Source of the DNA: Coprinellus micaceus
Lineage: Eukaryota > Basidiomycota > Agaricomycetes > Agaricales > Psathyrellaceae
Length of the DNA: 64,000 nucleotides
Reading direction: 5' to 3'
Assembly (NCBI GenBank): GCA_951394405.1
Contig: OX596346.1
Coordinates: 1,860,001 to 1,924,000 of the forward strand
Shown here piece by piece: positions 1 to 12,305 of this stretch. The notes beneath the pieces are model-generated. The model ran no database searches and had not been told where the DNA came from. It worked only from the letters and a program-made list of their open reading frames with translations. The stretch's first letter is position 1. Each line of letters starts with the position of its first letter. The translations under genes and the position numbers were made by a program.

Positions 1-713
1 TACACGGGGCTCCAGGAATCCGTGACCGTCAACTCGGGTGCTAACACACCATTGCTGGTGAGCGAATCTTTCCCCCAAACGTCCTGTCCGACGCTGGCTC
101 AGCCGCAATGCGCACCGTTTCGTAGTTTAAGCAAGCTGTAGAAATCGTCGAGGATCTCCACGCCAAGGGCCTGGTCCATGGATCGATTGGCGCCAAAGCC
201 TTCGTCGTCGACCCTTCCGGAAATCTATGCCTCGCTTCGTTCGAGAACATACGTGTTGAGGACCCCAATGTGTCGTTCTTCCCTCGTGGAGACCGGTCCG
301 TTGGTGCGATGGCCATTATGGCCCCCGAGCTGCTACGGTCCCTTGCAACCGATGGGGTCGCGAGTCTCTCCAGGGCCACGGACATTTACGCCTTAGGGTG
401 CTTTGGGTATCAGGTACGAGTCAATCCTCAGCTATTCTGCAAAAACGCTGATTTGAGCTCACCTATCTTCACGCTTGACTGACCGCAGTTGTTCACTGGT
501 ATCAAGCCCTTTTCAAGGTACATCCATGCGCGCACACCGGCCATCGCCCAGACCCAGCTCATCGCCGAGGTTGTTGATCGTCAAGGGCGCCCCGAGCGAC
601 CTGAGGGAATAAACGAAGACCTCTGGAGCATGATAGAAGCGTGCTGGGCAGCCGACGCTGCGAACAGGCCCACTGCATCTGTTCTTCTTCAGCGCTTAGC
701 ATCCCTGGCGTAA
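1..713 (+). CDS. Pseudokinase-like gene, copy K1 (5' end outside window)
   Basis: The C-terminal three exons of a protein-kinase-fold gene: 1-57, 126-413 and 489-713, with GT-AG introns at 58-125 and 414-488. The first exon is cut by the window edge. The product keeps an APE-type motif (MAPELL), the C-lobe motif DIYALGCFGYQ, a W-x-M-I-E-A-C-W segment and the late arginine (NRPTA) of tyrosine-kinase-like domains. Where an active kinase has HRD it reads LVHGSIGAKAF, and where it has DFG it reads LASFENI, so the catalytic Asp residues are missing. Exon boundaries match those of copies K2, K4, K5 and K6 in this window, and phase 0 is kept at every junction. A catalytically dead kinase-like protein is likely; ligand and pathway are unknown. 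Confidence 0.8.
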
Positions 714-3700
714 GCTCCCATCGATTGGGCATGATGACATGTCTATCGCCTCTCCACTTACATGCTTGATTTCTACGACCATCCTCTCGTCTCCCTTCTA
801 TGCGTCCGCCACGCTTTTTTCTTTCTTTCTTTCTTTCTCGTATGTGCGTTTTACACCTGCGTACGTATCCCTATTCGTCAGACATCTTCGTGGGTTTGGA
901 TGAGTCGCACTCACATTCATGCCTTGCTTCGTTACCATTCCTGTATACGTATCTACGCCATGGCCACTGTCAGTTTGTAATGTAAGTTAGCTATCATCCC
1001 GGTTCAGCTATATTATTAGTATATATGCGTTTACCCTCATTGGATCCATACTGTCATTCTGACAAGGTCTTGGGGTCTTTGCCAATCATGGGTGTCGGTA
1101 CCCGCTCATGCGAGCCTGGGGTACGCAACCGACTTCCTCAGCTGGCTAGTAGCCGGCCCTGTCGCCGTCCTGGTCCCCATATTTCTCCCGTTTCTCGTAC
1201 GTCTTACCTGGGATACTCTGCGCGTGACTCCATTCGCCTTCTACTCCGCAGCCGCCGCGTCATCAAGCGAAATCGGTGATCGATGGGCTAGTAAAGGAGA
1301 TCAAGGCCGGGTAGTCCACCTCCGAGGATAGGCAGGTGGAAAGCTTGGATGCGCCGTTGCGACCAAAGCGGAGGCTGCATCAGCGAACCAACGAGCCTCC
1401 GGGAAGTACGAAGGTGAACGTCTTCCGAGTGCATGAAAAGGTCAGGGTTGCTGCTTGGGCCCAAGGCGCGAGTTCATCTGGGGTTCCTGTGCAACGCGCA
1501 TGCGATCGGAGAGACGAAAGGAAGGTAACGAATTCGACATTGAACACAACGCGCAAGATAAAGGCAAGGTGAAGTAACAAATTTCTCTCCCTAGCCATCC
1601 TAGCTGCGTTCAAGGCGTCACTTTCGTCGGCCATCGCCAGCGAAGACGCCTGGAGTACGGGCCAAGTGAGTTTTGATCCCTTCGGGGGAAAGGTTGGTGT
1701 CCACCAGGGAGGGAAGCCAAAGAACGGGGGACTCGGACTGCGTTGGGACGAGGGGTTTAGGAACTTGGACGTGAATTTGTGGGCGAGCAACATGGGGTGC
1801 GAGTCAGTCTGGGTCAATAGGCTTCTCACTCAAGGCGAGGCAACAATTTTCAACACGCGGCCGCCAGTAAGTGCTCGAAGTACCGCCGATCCTGGCGCTT
1901 GGGCCCGTGGTGCGGTGATGGGCCTCCGAGGGATAGGTAAGGCGGTGGGTGCTGACGTCGGTCGGAAGCGCTGAGGAACCGGAGGGTAAAATCCGTTTGG
2001 GATACGGTCGCTGGCCGAGGCAAGAGACTAAATAAGAGCCAAATGTTTCGAGGAGGTATATGGCCCAAGGTTGTAGGCTGACACCAGCACTGAAGGCTGA
2101 GAGGATAGCGCTGCTCGTCCATTGGGACTGGCAGGTGACGTCGAGCGGCAAGCCCCCTGACATCATTTCTAGTGGAGGTCGGGAAGGGGTTCATTCAGTC
2201 GAAACTAGACTAACGGCATTGTCGACTGAGCTGTGGATTTACACGACTACCTTTCGTGAGTACGTGTTTAGACAGCCCAACAGTAAGGGCCCAGGGGTGG
2301 AGTACACATAGATGTGAGGAGATGTCGTTCGTCCACACGTCAGCGGGGATGGGGAGGGGAACGGGGCGAAGTTAATTGCGCAAACGTGTGGTGCGCAAAG
2401 GGAGGTTGGGTCATTCAGCGCTCTGGGAAAGGGCGCGCGTCATCGAAGCATCAGCACCGGCAAGGAGTCAAGGGCTGGAATGGGTGCCGTCGATTCTGGC
2501 TCCTTGAAGAGAGGTGAGAACAAGTGGGGGTCTTGAGTACTAATAGTTCGATATTGAGGGGACCGTCATGATCCAGAGTGCCGAGGTCAAATAAGGGGAC
2601 GAGACATGCGATGTCGTCGAAGGGGGCGAGGGGAGAACAATATAGAGCTTTTTGGGTGTTGAGGAGGCGTCTGCGTCTAGAGGAGGCTGTGCAGAGGTTG
2701 CAGTTTTGCACTTGACAGGGATCGGTTGGAATAGCATGGAGCAATCCTCTCCCTTCTGCCTGTGAATATTCAGTTAAATGAGCTGTGCGCAGAGCCTTTT
2801 GCATTGAGGTGGCGGGTCGGACATGAAAGGCAGGAGGAGAAAAGCAAACTGCCGAAGTGTCGGCCAGATATCCCATCAGTTCACACCCGGCCACACCCGG
2901 CCCGCCAGTCACCGCCACCAGTCCAAGCCAACAGGTGCTTTCAAGTTCATGCTTACCCAGAGCTCTCATCTCTCCTCGTCTTTGCTTCCTGGATTCTTTT
3001 CCTGTATCAACTTCGCCTCCTCATCCTTGTTGTCCTCCTTCATCGCCTCTGTCGTCATTGGATTCTTCGAAGCGCTCGCTCTACCTTCACTACATATCGA
3101 CTACACTCTGCCGCATCCAACTCTCTTCGAACGACCTTCGTGTAAAAGACGGTTTGGACGCGATATTCAATGTCGCTTTAACTCGAACAAATGTGGTTCC
3201 GTCGTCCAAATTGAGCTCCTTCGCTGTCAGTTTTGCAGCTTCTGGCGATCCTGGTCCAATTTCGACGGGCCCGGGTATATACCAGTCGTTAACGGGCACA
3301 TCAACTGTACTGCGTTAGTGCGTCCCACACCATATATCGTTTCACACTCGTCTTGGCCTATATTAAACAGACCTTGAAGCTACTCGAAAAGCTCCACTTC
3401 GAGGGCCTGGTCCCGGGCCTGCCTTTCTCGGAAGCTTCGTCGATCTCGTGTGTCGCAGAAAGGCTTTGCCTCTCCAACTTCGGAAACACGCACCCCAAGA
3501 ACCTGTACGTTGCCCCAGCCCGCCGGCTCAAGGGCTGGTCTCGATGGGCCCCAGCCTCATTCCCTGACGGCGACGTAGTACTACGAGGTGAGTCATTGGC
3601 GCAGGGTCCTCTCACTCTTCTCTCACTCTTCCACTGGTCCATATCAATCCATCTCCCCAACCCACACCCAACCCATCCCCACCTTCCTCACCCATGAACT

Positions 3701-3730
3701 ACGACCTCTCTCACCCAAGAAACCCAAACC
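714..3730. other. Stretch without a recognisable gene
   Basis: Open frames of 60-184 codons overlap on both strands, but none shows a domain or a coherent exon chain. A hydrophobic stretch around 1150-1250 (+) and an AT-rich region near 2700-2800 stand out slightly. A CTTT microsatellite lies at 818-838, just downstream of K1. Around 2820-2990 there is weak resemblance to 34905-35080 (shared GTCCAAGCCAAC and CAGAGCTCTCA blocks). Confidence 0.5.
818..838. repeat. CTTT tetranucleotide microsatellite
   Basis: About five uninterrupted copies of CTTT lie 105 bp after the K1 stop codon. It is a simple repeat and probably sits in the K1 3' UTR or spacer. Confidence 0.8.
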
Positions 3731-4180
3731 ATGACCTCCCGTCTCTCAACGACCACCGTGGACACGCTGTCCGCGTCTGCCACGGGCGATGGGACCACCA
3801 TCTCCCTCCCTTCTCCAACAACAACACCCTCAAGGTCGTCGAGTTCTCCAACAGCGACGTCTCCGTCAGGGTAGATCTAGTTCGACTGAAACGGGGTATA
3901 GCACGAATAGTGCGAGCCCGGAGAGTGCGACGATCGACGCCCGCTTTGGGGAGCGCCGCCTTAGGTTCGGGGAAGGGTAACGTGAATCTCTTGTTGGGTG
4001 TGGTTCTTGCGGTAACGCCCACTGCGGCGAGTTTGGTGCTCTATATTGGTTATTGTCTACCAACAGGGCGCCGGGTATCGATGGCCGACAACCTAACGGC
4101 GCCTCGGAGCGTTACAAATTTCACCTCTCCGTTTGGGGACGATTTGTCTCATGATGACGATGGGGTGGTTGGCGATTAGA
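3731..4180 (+). pseudogene. Decayed Ser/Thr-rich stalk plus membrane-segment protein
   Basis: Three successive frames give one coherent protein architecture. From the ATG at 3731 comes a Ser/Thr-rich stretch rich in TTT and SSSS. It runs into a stop near 3870, and a second frame continues with SSSTETGYSTNSASPES. A third frame gives a single hydrophobic segment (LLLGVVLAVTPTAASLVLYI, about 3985-4045), then a polar tail ending in DDDGVV and a stop at about 4179. The pattern of mucin-like ectodomain, one membrane span and short acidic tail is common among fungal surface proteins. Two frame changes with no plausible intron between them indicate decay or sequence error. No family is recognised. 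Confidence 0.45.
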
Positions 4181-7100
4181 ATCGGGATTAGAGGGTGTCC
4201 TCCCCCTTCCGCCTCCCAGGACTCCCAGTTCGATGGCCCCTGCGTCTAGTTTTCTTATCTTCTTGATTTCCAACGGCGGGTTAAGTCGCCATCAAGCCGT
4301 TGACTGGTTATACTGTATCATTGTTGCGGTACCTTTTTTGCATTCTTCGCTGTGGACATGTCAAATTTCGATTCCTCTTCTTCCTTTTGACAACCGACTC
4401 GTTTTATGAGGCTTGCTTTGGTACGCAATACTATTATCATTCACGGACACCCGCTTCCCGATTCCCAATTCTTCCCTCCCTCTGGTGCTGCCTCCTTTGC
4501 TGTTCCCCCCCATCCATTTCCTCGCCCCCATCTCTGCGTCCGTCCGTTGTGTCGGCGGCATGTAAGTACATTCTTCCTACGCATCCATCTCGCTTTCGAT
4601 ATCCTTCGACCTGCTGCTTACCTACCACCTAGATTTGTCATCCATGGGCATACCCTTCGAAGTAGCTTCGGTTTGATTCTGCGGTTGGTTGACCTTGCGT
4701 ATACCGTATCTCGTTCGGCGCTCGGTTCGCTTACTACTGCGTTTACGTGGTAGAATTTTCGGTTGGTGCACAAAGTCCGGTGAAGCCTCTTTCCTAGGTT
4801 CTCTCCCATACTCCCCTTCCCCATTCCCTTCTCTGAACGCTGTCTTACTGCCTTTCCACCGTTCTCTACGCTCCCTTAACATCCTCGCCCCTACCCACGA
4901 TCCCTTCCTCTTCACCCTCACGCAATCTACATTCCTTCTACAGAGATGATCCCATACGCACGTCAATCGCCCTGCCCCAGTACGCATGACCGCATGGGGG
5001 CCACGAGGCTCTGGGATGGCCGTAGTGGGAGTTTACCAAGCCTAGGATGTTCGCGCCCACAGGTAGCTGGCACTAGGCCATAGTGTTGACTAACCCGGGG
5101 CCCCAAGAAGTGCCTACCCTGGTTGGATCCTGTGACCACTGAGAGCAGTGCTTGTGTGTTGGAGGAGAGAAGTGACCGCCCCCTGGCACGGGCATGGATA
5201 GGTCAAAAGACCGACAGGTTTCGATTAATCGAGAATCGAAACCTGTCGGGTTACAGGATAGGTGTGTCGGTGCCTCCCCTATTTTCACTCCGACTGCTGT
5301 AGAACAGAGCTGGCCAGGGGTGCTCTAAATGATGCAGGGAGTTGTAGCTGTGCAAACGCTAGTGTCGCCCATCACCGCGTTGCCGCTGTTTGGAACTCGG
5401 TGGACAGCATCACCCCAGAAAGGTTACGAGCGGATAAATCTTCGTTTGTTGGGTAGAACCTGGGTGCACAGCAGCGCTTGACCAGACTCTCGACCGGAGA
5501 TCGTGCGTCTAATGGAGGGGGGGTATCAATGACGTTGGAGAAACGCCGGATATCCGATTTTGTTCCTTCGATAGTCAAGTTATTTGGGAGGACCGGCTCA
5601 CACGAGCGTGTGTTTTTATTTACTCCAACTCCTTGGCTGTGAACGCTATCATGGGGGGGGAGTTAGTCTTAGTATCGAGTGCCGCATAAGGGAGCTTGAA
5701 GGCTTTGAGGAGTTAAGCGCCCATCAGAAGGATTTTTCCACCTGAGGCACGATCACCCACAAACCAAAGGACGTACGTTCATCATTCAGACGAAACCCCC
5801 TCGCTTCTGCGTATACGCTGAAGTTGACGCAGTGCGGATGAACTCCGGTGCATCGATGGTGGTGACGTGGCCGGCTGACGGGTGCTGTGCACGGGCGCTT
5901 ATTGGGTACTTTGATGATGGTGACAAGGGCAATATCTAAATAGCGAGTAGGAACCGTCCAAGAAATATCGTGTCTCATGCCCTAGCCCAAGTTCAAGGGC
6001 CCAACACCAACCATCCTTTTTAGTTCCAGTAACCCAGGAGAACTGGTTTCCGAAGGGAAAAAGAGGACCCGGTGACATGTGGTGTACTATGAATCGAACT
6101 TGAGCTCAAAGGAACGGCCTTTTGTGGACGTCCATTCCCCGCTATCTGATTCTGCACATACGATCGTGTGCCTGTGGACCCCGATCGGACAGCTGAGATT
6201 ACTTCAAGTCCGCTGTGAACTCGGGGTCCGGCTTTCTATGCGTGGATACACTCCTGGTTGTTCTGGCAAGAAGTCCCGCGGTCGTGAGGCTTTACCTTGC
6301 GGGTGCGTGTTGCGAGTAGTCATATGCGCCTCGCTAAAGCCGCCTTAGCACCTTAGACGGCCATCCTATCCCGTTACGGGTATCGTGGTAGGACAATCGA
6401 TGAAAGGCAACATCAGCCACGGTAAGGGGAAGGTCCACCGTTCATCGATACGCCACCACGTTGACTAGCATAGTCCTTTTGTGCTCTCCCTCCACTTCAG
6501 GGGGTGGAGCGCGGCGGATGGTGACGTGTATTTCAGAACCTCTTGCAAAGCCGGATGCATAGCAGCCTGGGAACGAACACCTTGGACTAACCGCTGCTAC
6601 ACCTGCCTTGATTCCTTGCGCTATAACACCACTCCAAGTGGGGGCGGTGCTTGAGGTGCAGGGGTGGTTGGACCGGAGAGTAAATCAGATCGATGAGTTA
6701 TTCAGTTTCACAGCTTTATAAATGAAGGTTGAATGCGTGGTCCGGAGTCCTCGGGTTGCAGAAGAACCACAACTATGACTCCTGACCACATACCCCCTTG
6801 GCTGATCCGCCGCACATGCCCCATTTCCTTGAGTCAGACCTAACTTGGAGAACCTTTGTGGGATTCAACAGGGGCCATGACTCTGCTGACAACACAAGAG
6901 CCCTGATTAGTGTTGTAAGGTCCGGCCTGCATGTCTTCGTGTGTTGGTAGAGGGTATCGGCATGGGATTTGTGAGCAGCGGAGGGCCATGGATCTCCCTG
7001 CCGGATCTGGTGGCCAAATAGGGGCCGGAGCCAACCTCTGCTGACTCTATCTTACTATTTAACGCAGCCTTCGAGGTAAGCGCGCGTCCATCCCGAGAGG

Positions 7101-7421
7101 CAGGGTTAATACCAAAAATGAGGAGCAGGGTCCATTAATCCTTGATGCTGTGCCCATTTCGTCCGAATCGGTCCGATGAAGCACCTCAATCGACTTTTGA
7201 GTAAGAATAAGCGCGCGTCTAACTTAAGGAGTGGCGCCAGCACCGGACGCTGATCCAGACCGAGGCCGAACACGAGGCACGTGTCCGGCGATTGCAATTA
7301 ATTCCGAATGCACGTATGCGCACACCAGCCGGATCCCATAAGTTACAGCGTTACAGAGTGTCACACTCGTAAAACACCCGATACTCCAAGTCAAAGCCCC
7401 GTTTGTTGAAACTTTGGTCAA
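4181..7421. other. Stretch without a recognisable gene
   Basis: The region contains pyrimidine-rich tracts (4480-4900), a perfect hairpin at 5211-5249 and many short overlapping frames without domains. Nothing resembling an intron-exon chain could be built. Confidence 0.5.
5211..5249. repeat. Perfect 16-bp inverted repeat (hairpin)
   Basis: Arms CCGACAGGTTTCGATT (5211-5226) and its exact reverse complement (5234-5249) are separated by 7 bases. It is not next to a recognised gene, so an intrinsic-terminator reading makes no sense in a fungus. It could be the remnant of a small palindromic element. Confidence 0.75.
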
Positions 7422-7429
7422 GTATAAGA
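7422..7429 (+). promoter_or_regulatory. TATA-like box of pseudokinase K2
   Basis: GTATAAGA lies 86 bp upstream of the K2 start codon. Copies K4 (40946-40954) and K5 (48831-48840, minus strand) have a TATA-like box about 60-80 bp before their start codons, so a core promoter appears retained by the intact copies. Confidence 0.5.
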
Positions 7430-7514
7430 ATGCGCCCTCTAACCGTCCTCCGTATTCCTCAAAAAGACCCACGCCAGCCTTGCACGCCCGCTCCTGCGCT
7501 CCTTCCACCGCGAC

Positions 7515-8643
7515 ATGTCTGTACTTGTCTCCGTACCCCCAATGTCCCAGCGGGCTCTCGCTACCTTGGTTCCAGACGACTTGGCCATCGCCGAAGGAGA
7601 TGCCGAAATTACTATAGATAGTGTGTCCCGGCTGGATGCCACGACCAATATCTACCGTGGCCGCTACAGGGGCCACCCTGGCCAGTTCACGGAATTACGA
7701 CCCCTTCGTTGCTACGTTGAAGCAGGAGTCGATATTTGCTCGGTATGGCTCCATTCTTTGAGCACCCCCATCGATTATAGATGGACGGCTGATAACTGCC
7801 TGTGCAGATGCTCGTCCGCATCGCCCGCCTACGCCAGCAACACCAATCCTCGGGGCACGTTCCTGTCTCGGGAGTGTACCAAGGAGGTGCCTCTCTCGGG
7901 AACAAGGTTTTCCTTGTGGAAGCGCCCTATCGCTATGTCGGTCTCCAAGAATACCTGGCAGCTAACCGAGGTGCAGATTGCAGACTGTTGGTAGGTTAAA
8001 TAATTCCTCGTCTCCCCGGGAATTCGTTCAGGCCGAGCTCACCTCAATATAACTTCCGCAGCTCATGCAGGCCCTGAAGATCATTGCAGACCTCCACTCC
8101 AGGGGCCTTGTCCTCGGCATCGTCAGATCGAAAAGCTTTGTCGTCGACGCTTCGGGCACGCTCTTCTTGTCGGGATTCGAGACTATGCGTGTGGAAGACC
8201 CGAGTGTCCCTTTCCGCCCCATTAGTGGAGCCTCCGTGGGCGAGATGGCTTTTATGGCTCCCGAGCTCCTCGATTCACTCAGGAACGATGGACCGGTGGC
8301 TTTGGCTAGGGAAACGGACATGTATTCTATAGGGTGCTTTGCCTACGAGGTGAGTTTAGTATCGAAGCTTCTTCAGGCTGGCCGAGACTCATTTACCTTA
8401 TAGTTGTTCACAGGAAAGGCCCCGTTCGTACCGGACGCGAGGCACACTCCACAAATGGCACAAGTCGAGCTAATCACTACCATTGTCGACCGCAACGAGC
8501 GCCCAGAGAGGCCAGGTCCGGGTGGCGATGTCCAAGCTCATTCCGGGCTGATTGGTGAAGCATGGGGTATCATCGAGGAGTGTTGGACCCCCGCTCCTGC
8601 CGCTAGGCCTTCCGCAGTGGACCTTCTCCGCCGCTTTCTTTGA
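7515..8643 (+). CDS. Pseudokinase-like protein, copy K2 (intact)
   Basis: Four exons (7515-7742, 7808-7990, 8062-8349, 8404-8643), all joined in phase 0, give 312 residues. The N-lobe part has VYRG-like (IYRGRYRG) and LVEAPYRYVGLQEYL segments but no GxGxxG loop and no obvious VAxK lysine. The C-lobe has LVLGIVRSKSF in place of HRD, LSGFETM in place of DFG, an intact APE motif (MAPELL), DMYSIGCFAYE, LFTGKAPF, and a terminal RPSAVDLLRRF. It is therefore kinase-fold but predicted inactive. The ATG at 7515 was chosen because it follows a TATA-like box by 86 bp; 7542 is an alternative. It lies at the outer end of the left duplication arm and pairs with K6. Confidence 0.85.
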
Positions 8644-9769
8644 GGTGCAGCATGTATCTCGGTCTATTACTGCCCCTAAATGTTTCCGTTCCCCTGTTTC
8701 CTGCTTATCTACGCCATATACGTGCTATCCGATTCTTACTTCTGTTCCGACGGGGCCCTGTGAATGGATATTTTCACCACTCCCATTCTGTTAAGAGTCG
8801 ATTAGTAGCCGCGAGCGCCTTTTGCATCGAGGATAGCCCGGTTCGCAGAGGTGATTGTAAAGGGCGTCGTGAAGAGAGAGCACCCGTTCGGGGCCCTTTC
8901 CTGAGGCGCTACATCCTAACTTGGAAGCCAAACTTTATCACGTTTTCCTGATCGTACCCGTCGGCAGACGCCGATGATGGACGCTTAAAACAAGGTTTGA
9001 GGTTTAAATAAGATTTAAGGTGTATTCTCCAATTTCTTTGCTGCCACCCTCACTTTTTTTTCTAGCCCGTCGCCCAGTGTCAGCCATTGCTACCTCGTGT
9101 AGAGAGGCGTGACGCGCAATCCCGAGCCCGTGAGATAGGAAACCGGGATAGGGTAATCAACCGAGGGATTAGCAGAGCAAGGCGACAATCAAAATGGGGG
9201 GGATGAATGTCGAACCGGGACCGGTCCGGGAGGGAATCTATGTGCTCCTGCTGGCACAGACGTTGAATTTCTGATCCCTCAAAACTTGAAAGGAGCTCAG
9301 TTTAGTTAAATCGTAGGTTTAAATGCATTTACACAAGGTCAATGAGGCAAGGATCATCGAGGAGTGACAGCGCATCGCATTCGGACCACCGTCCCGCCTG
9401 GGGGAGAACGTATCGTCTCGAATGTCCAAGTCGCGTTCCGTCTTAGGGGCAAACTTGAACGCGTTGGCCCCTGACTTACCTCTGTCTCACTACCAGTGAG
9501 CACCCCATCTCCTTTTCTATCTGTCGCCGTCACAACGAGATATTCTTCGCTACCTACCCTCACAAACCCTTGTATATTGCGTAGCTATCCATCCCGCGAA
9601 ATTAATATCTCAAGGGCAGACCGGCAACGGCCGTCTTGCCCCTCACGCGCTAAACTCCCTTTCACATCTGAAGCCTCATTGGACCTGCCTCCCGGGGGCG
9701 TGCAATGACAAGGATTATATGAGATCTCGTTTCGTCGGCGTCCAAGTTATGGGTGATCATGGCGATGCT
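8644..9769. other. Arm sequence between K2 and the Tc1-like element; no gene seen
   Basis: The region contains TTTAAA-rich blocks at 8979-9010 and 9295-9330. The block GCTGGCAC-ACGTTGAA at 9251-9270 resembles 50598-50618 in the same orientation, although the arms are inverted. That suggests a local inversion or a small TIR element here. No coherent coding frame is seen. Confidence 0.45.
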
Positions 9770-9771
9770 TA

Positions 9772-10750
9772 CAGTGTACTACGGTCATTTGATACACCAC
9801 GGTCACTTGATACAGTCGACAATATCTCGCACGGAGTGCGCCCGATTGGGTTCAAATTTGGCCAGAACATGCCCTCGGCTGGTGTCTACGCATAACCCAA
9901 AAATTGGGAAGTACAAATGATGTTGAGGGGGGGCTTCTCTGGTCGTCACTACCCAAAATTCGTCAATTCCGACAATTTCAACTTTTATTTCACGATTTTC
10001 ACAAGAACTACACCCCTGATATCCAATCAAAGGCGACTTTGTGAATCTAACCAATCATATGTGGGACTTGGAGAAAGAACTAAACGGATCTGTACACAAC
10101 TGCACGAGAACGACAGGAAAAGGATGAGGTGTGACAGGTCGCGTCCCAAGCGCGTCGCATTCTCACGCCCTTCCCAACCCCACTCTCCCCGATCTCCATA
10201 CATAGTGTCAAGTTCTCTTAGAAATGGCCTTTTTTGTGATCTATTGCATATTGAGACTGTTCTATGACCAGTCTACGCATCTACAAGAGGCAAGTAAGTG
10301 CATACGGAACCTATCTTAAGATTGGCCTAGAGATAGGGGTGCAAAGGTATGTGCTGAGGCAGGATGTCTAGGACGTAAGGTCTGGGGGGAACGGTATCAA
10401 TCCCCGGAGGAGGGAAAGTCTTTTTAAGGTTGTTACAGAGGTCGAAGTTGGTAAAATAGACGACCATGGCTCGAGGAGGGATGGGGAGCAGAGAGATATT
10501 CTCGCCTCTTGTCACGCTGTCACACGCGCGTCACACTGTCTCAAATGACCGGAATTCGAGGTTTTCGACCCCCCGATGGTATTCGAGGCGTAACACGATT
10601 TCATTTCCTCTTTTCTACTATTTGAAGAGTGTTTACCACAAGGTGAGATACTGTAGCATCTTTTGGTCGCAAATTTACCTTGTCCCCAGGAGAATTGCAC
10701 AAGATAATTCACAATATCACTCTGCTGTCTCAAGTGACCGTAGTACACTG
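9772..10750. mobile_element. Non-autonomous Tc1/mariner-like element (979 bp)
   Basis: The ends are CAGTGTACTACGGTCA at 9772 and its near-exact reverse complement at 10750, flanked by TA dinucleotides (9770-9771 and 10751-10752). The CAGTG terminus and TA duplication are typical of the Tc1/mariner group. An inner copy of the terminal motif (CACGGTCACTTGATACAG) lies at 9798-9815, and another inverted copy near 10538-10550. No transposase frame is present. In the inverted partner arm the flanks are contiguous at 49329-49330, which gives an empty site and confirms both boundaries. Confidence 0.85.
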
Positions 10751-11002
10751 TATCAGTTCTGGATCTCTGGATCGTTCTCCCCATTTATCGAGGAATGCTA
10801 GTGTATTATTTTGTCGTTGTCCTTGATGATCGTCGTACGTGATCCCCGTCAGCGCTCGCCACGACCAACTGGCCCAGCACGTTGCAAACACCAGGTCCTG
10901 GAGAATACGACCACCCTTTCGTTTCCCGGTAACTAAACGGTAAGCTCAAGGCAGGAAGGCTGAAATCACCATTCGGCGAGCTCACCGCCTTTTCCTTCTT
11001 AG

Positions 11003-11232
11003 TTGCTCACAGGAACAACCCCATTCGCACGTAACCCGGCCAACAGGCTTCGTTCTGCCCATGCGGCGCAGGCTCTCCTTGGGACTCAGGTAATTGACCG
11101 TAACGAACGTCCCGATGGGCCTGTTGGAGGCAGCGGCGCGTACACAGGGTCTAGAGCATCATTGAAGAATGCTGGAGGTCTGACCCCGTACACAGGCCTT
11201 CTGCCCTCAATCTCCTTGGTCATATTTCCTAG
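11003..11232 (+). pseudogene. Pseudokinase remnant, copy K3
   Basis: Only the last exon is recognisable, starting after an acceptor AG at 11002 with LLTGTTPFARN and VIDRNERPDGP. After AYTG roughly two dozen bases are missing relative to K5. The frame then shifts, and the conserved tryptophan codon before SIIEECW reads TAG. The downstream frame continues with CWRSDPVHRPSALNLLGHIS and ends at 11232. Exons 1-3 are absent: the sequence between the Tc1-like element and this exon shows no kinase similarity. It is the counterpart of intact K5 in the opposite arm. Confidence 0.8.
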
Positions 11233-12305
11233 ATTACGGTGCCTACCTGCTGGACTAGCCATATCGTACACTCCCAAGTCCCAGCTCCTAGCCTTATCTA
11301 TTAATGATTTCATATCGCGGAGCATACTCCTCCTTTCTTTCTTCAGATCAACGAGCTTCATTCAATCGTATGGGGTTCTCTACGGACATACATATACCCA
11401 TCCCATATACAGTCTTCTTCACACAGAAGAAGGTACCGCGCCCCGTCGCTAAGAAAACGATGCTCGCATTTGATCGCCGGATAAGCGCCCGTGCCGGTAG
11501 TAACGACTAGCTCGCGATGTAAGGATATTAGATTACGTCGTTTGTTCATATTTGGCGTTCGTTAGATATCGCGCGAGGCCCACATCAGCGGTCCAGGTCC
11601 TCACGCTCACACCATACGCATACGTCGTACTTGCCTCAATATATTTGGGTCTTGTGCAGCTCGTGCGCGGTGAGCGGTCTCCTACGGGTCTCAGCGCACT
11701 CCTGATGCGCTATACCATACTGCTCTCCACCATTGAATTGAACAGTTTTCAAGTTTCACCAAGTGGTTCGATCTTGAGGATCGTGCACTTCTTCCCGTAT
11801 CCTAACTAGGGATTATGTACCGAATCAATTGGAAGCAAGGCTGGGTCCACTCTGTCAAGCTGTGGTCATCGACGAAAAATGAATCGGAATGAATCGGGGG
11901 GCAAGATCTGTGTTATCACTGTGACGCGGCGGCCTGAGATTCGCCCTCGAGACGGGCGTGTGGAGTGGGGTAAAGGAGGCCCCGGTTCTAGGAAGTGTGG
12001 CAATAGAGGGTATCAAGAGTGGCGTGAACATGAAGCCGAACTGGCCGGTGCAATCACCATAGAGCAACTGCGCTGGGCACTGGCGGAGAAGGCGACCACC
12101 TTGTTGGTCACTGGCCCTACCAAGAGGCGCAGGGGGCGGTTGAGGTCAGAATGGGGCCACGGTACCCACTGGTCGTGGCCGCCGTAGCTAACCTCGCTGT
12201 GCATACCAAGGTAGCCGGCCCCAAGAGGACAGCTGTTCATGCTGGCGTCATCGGGAAGGTCTTGAAGTGGACATTGGCGTGCGTCAATGGCAGCATAACG
12301 GCCAA
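11233..12305. other. Arm sequence without an assignable gene
   Basis: A 102-codon frame at 11879-12187 (+) has a diverged counterpart in the other arm (about 46.9-47.26 kb, reverse strand), but there it is broken by stops. Another frame on the opposite strand is also partly conserved. It could be an old gene fragment; I could not assign a family. Confidence 0.4.

Noticed and set aside
9772..10750. Transposase gene inside the Tc1-like element
   Set aside because: No DDE/D-type frame is present; the element is too short and its frames are broken.
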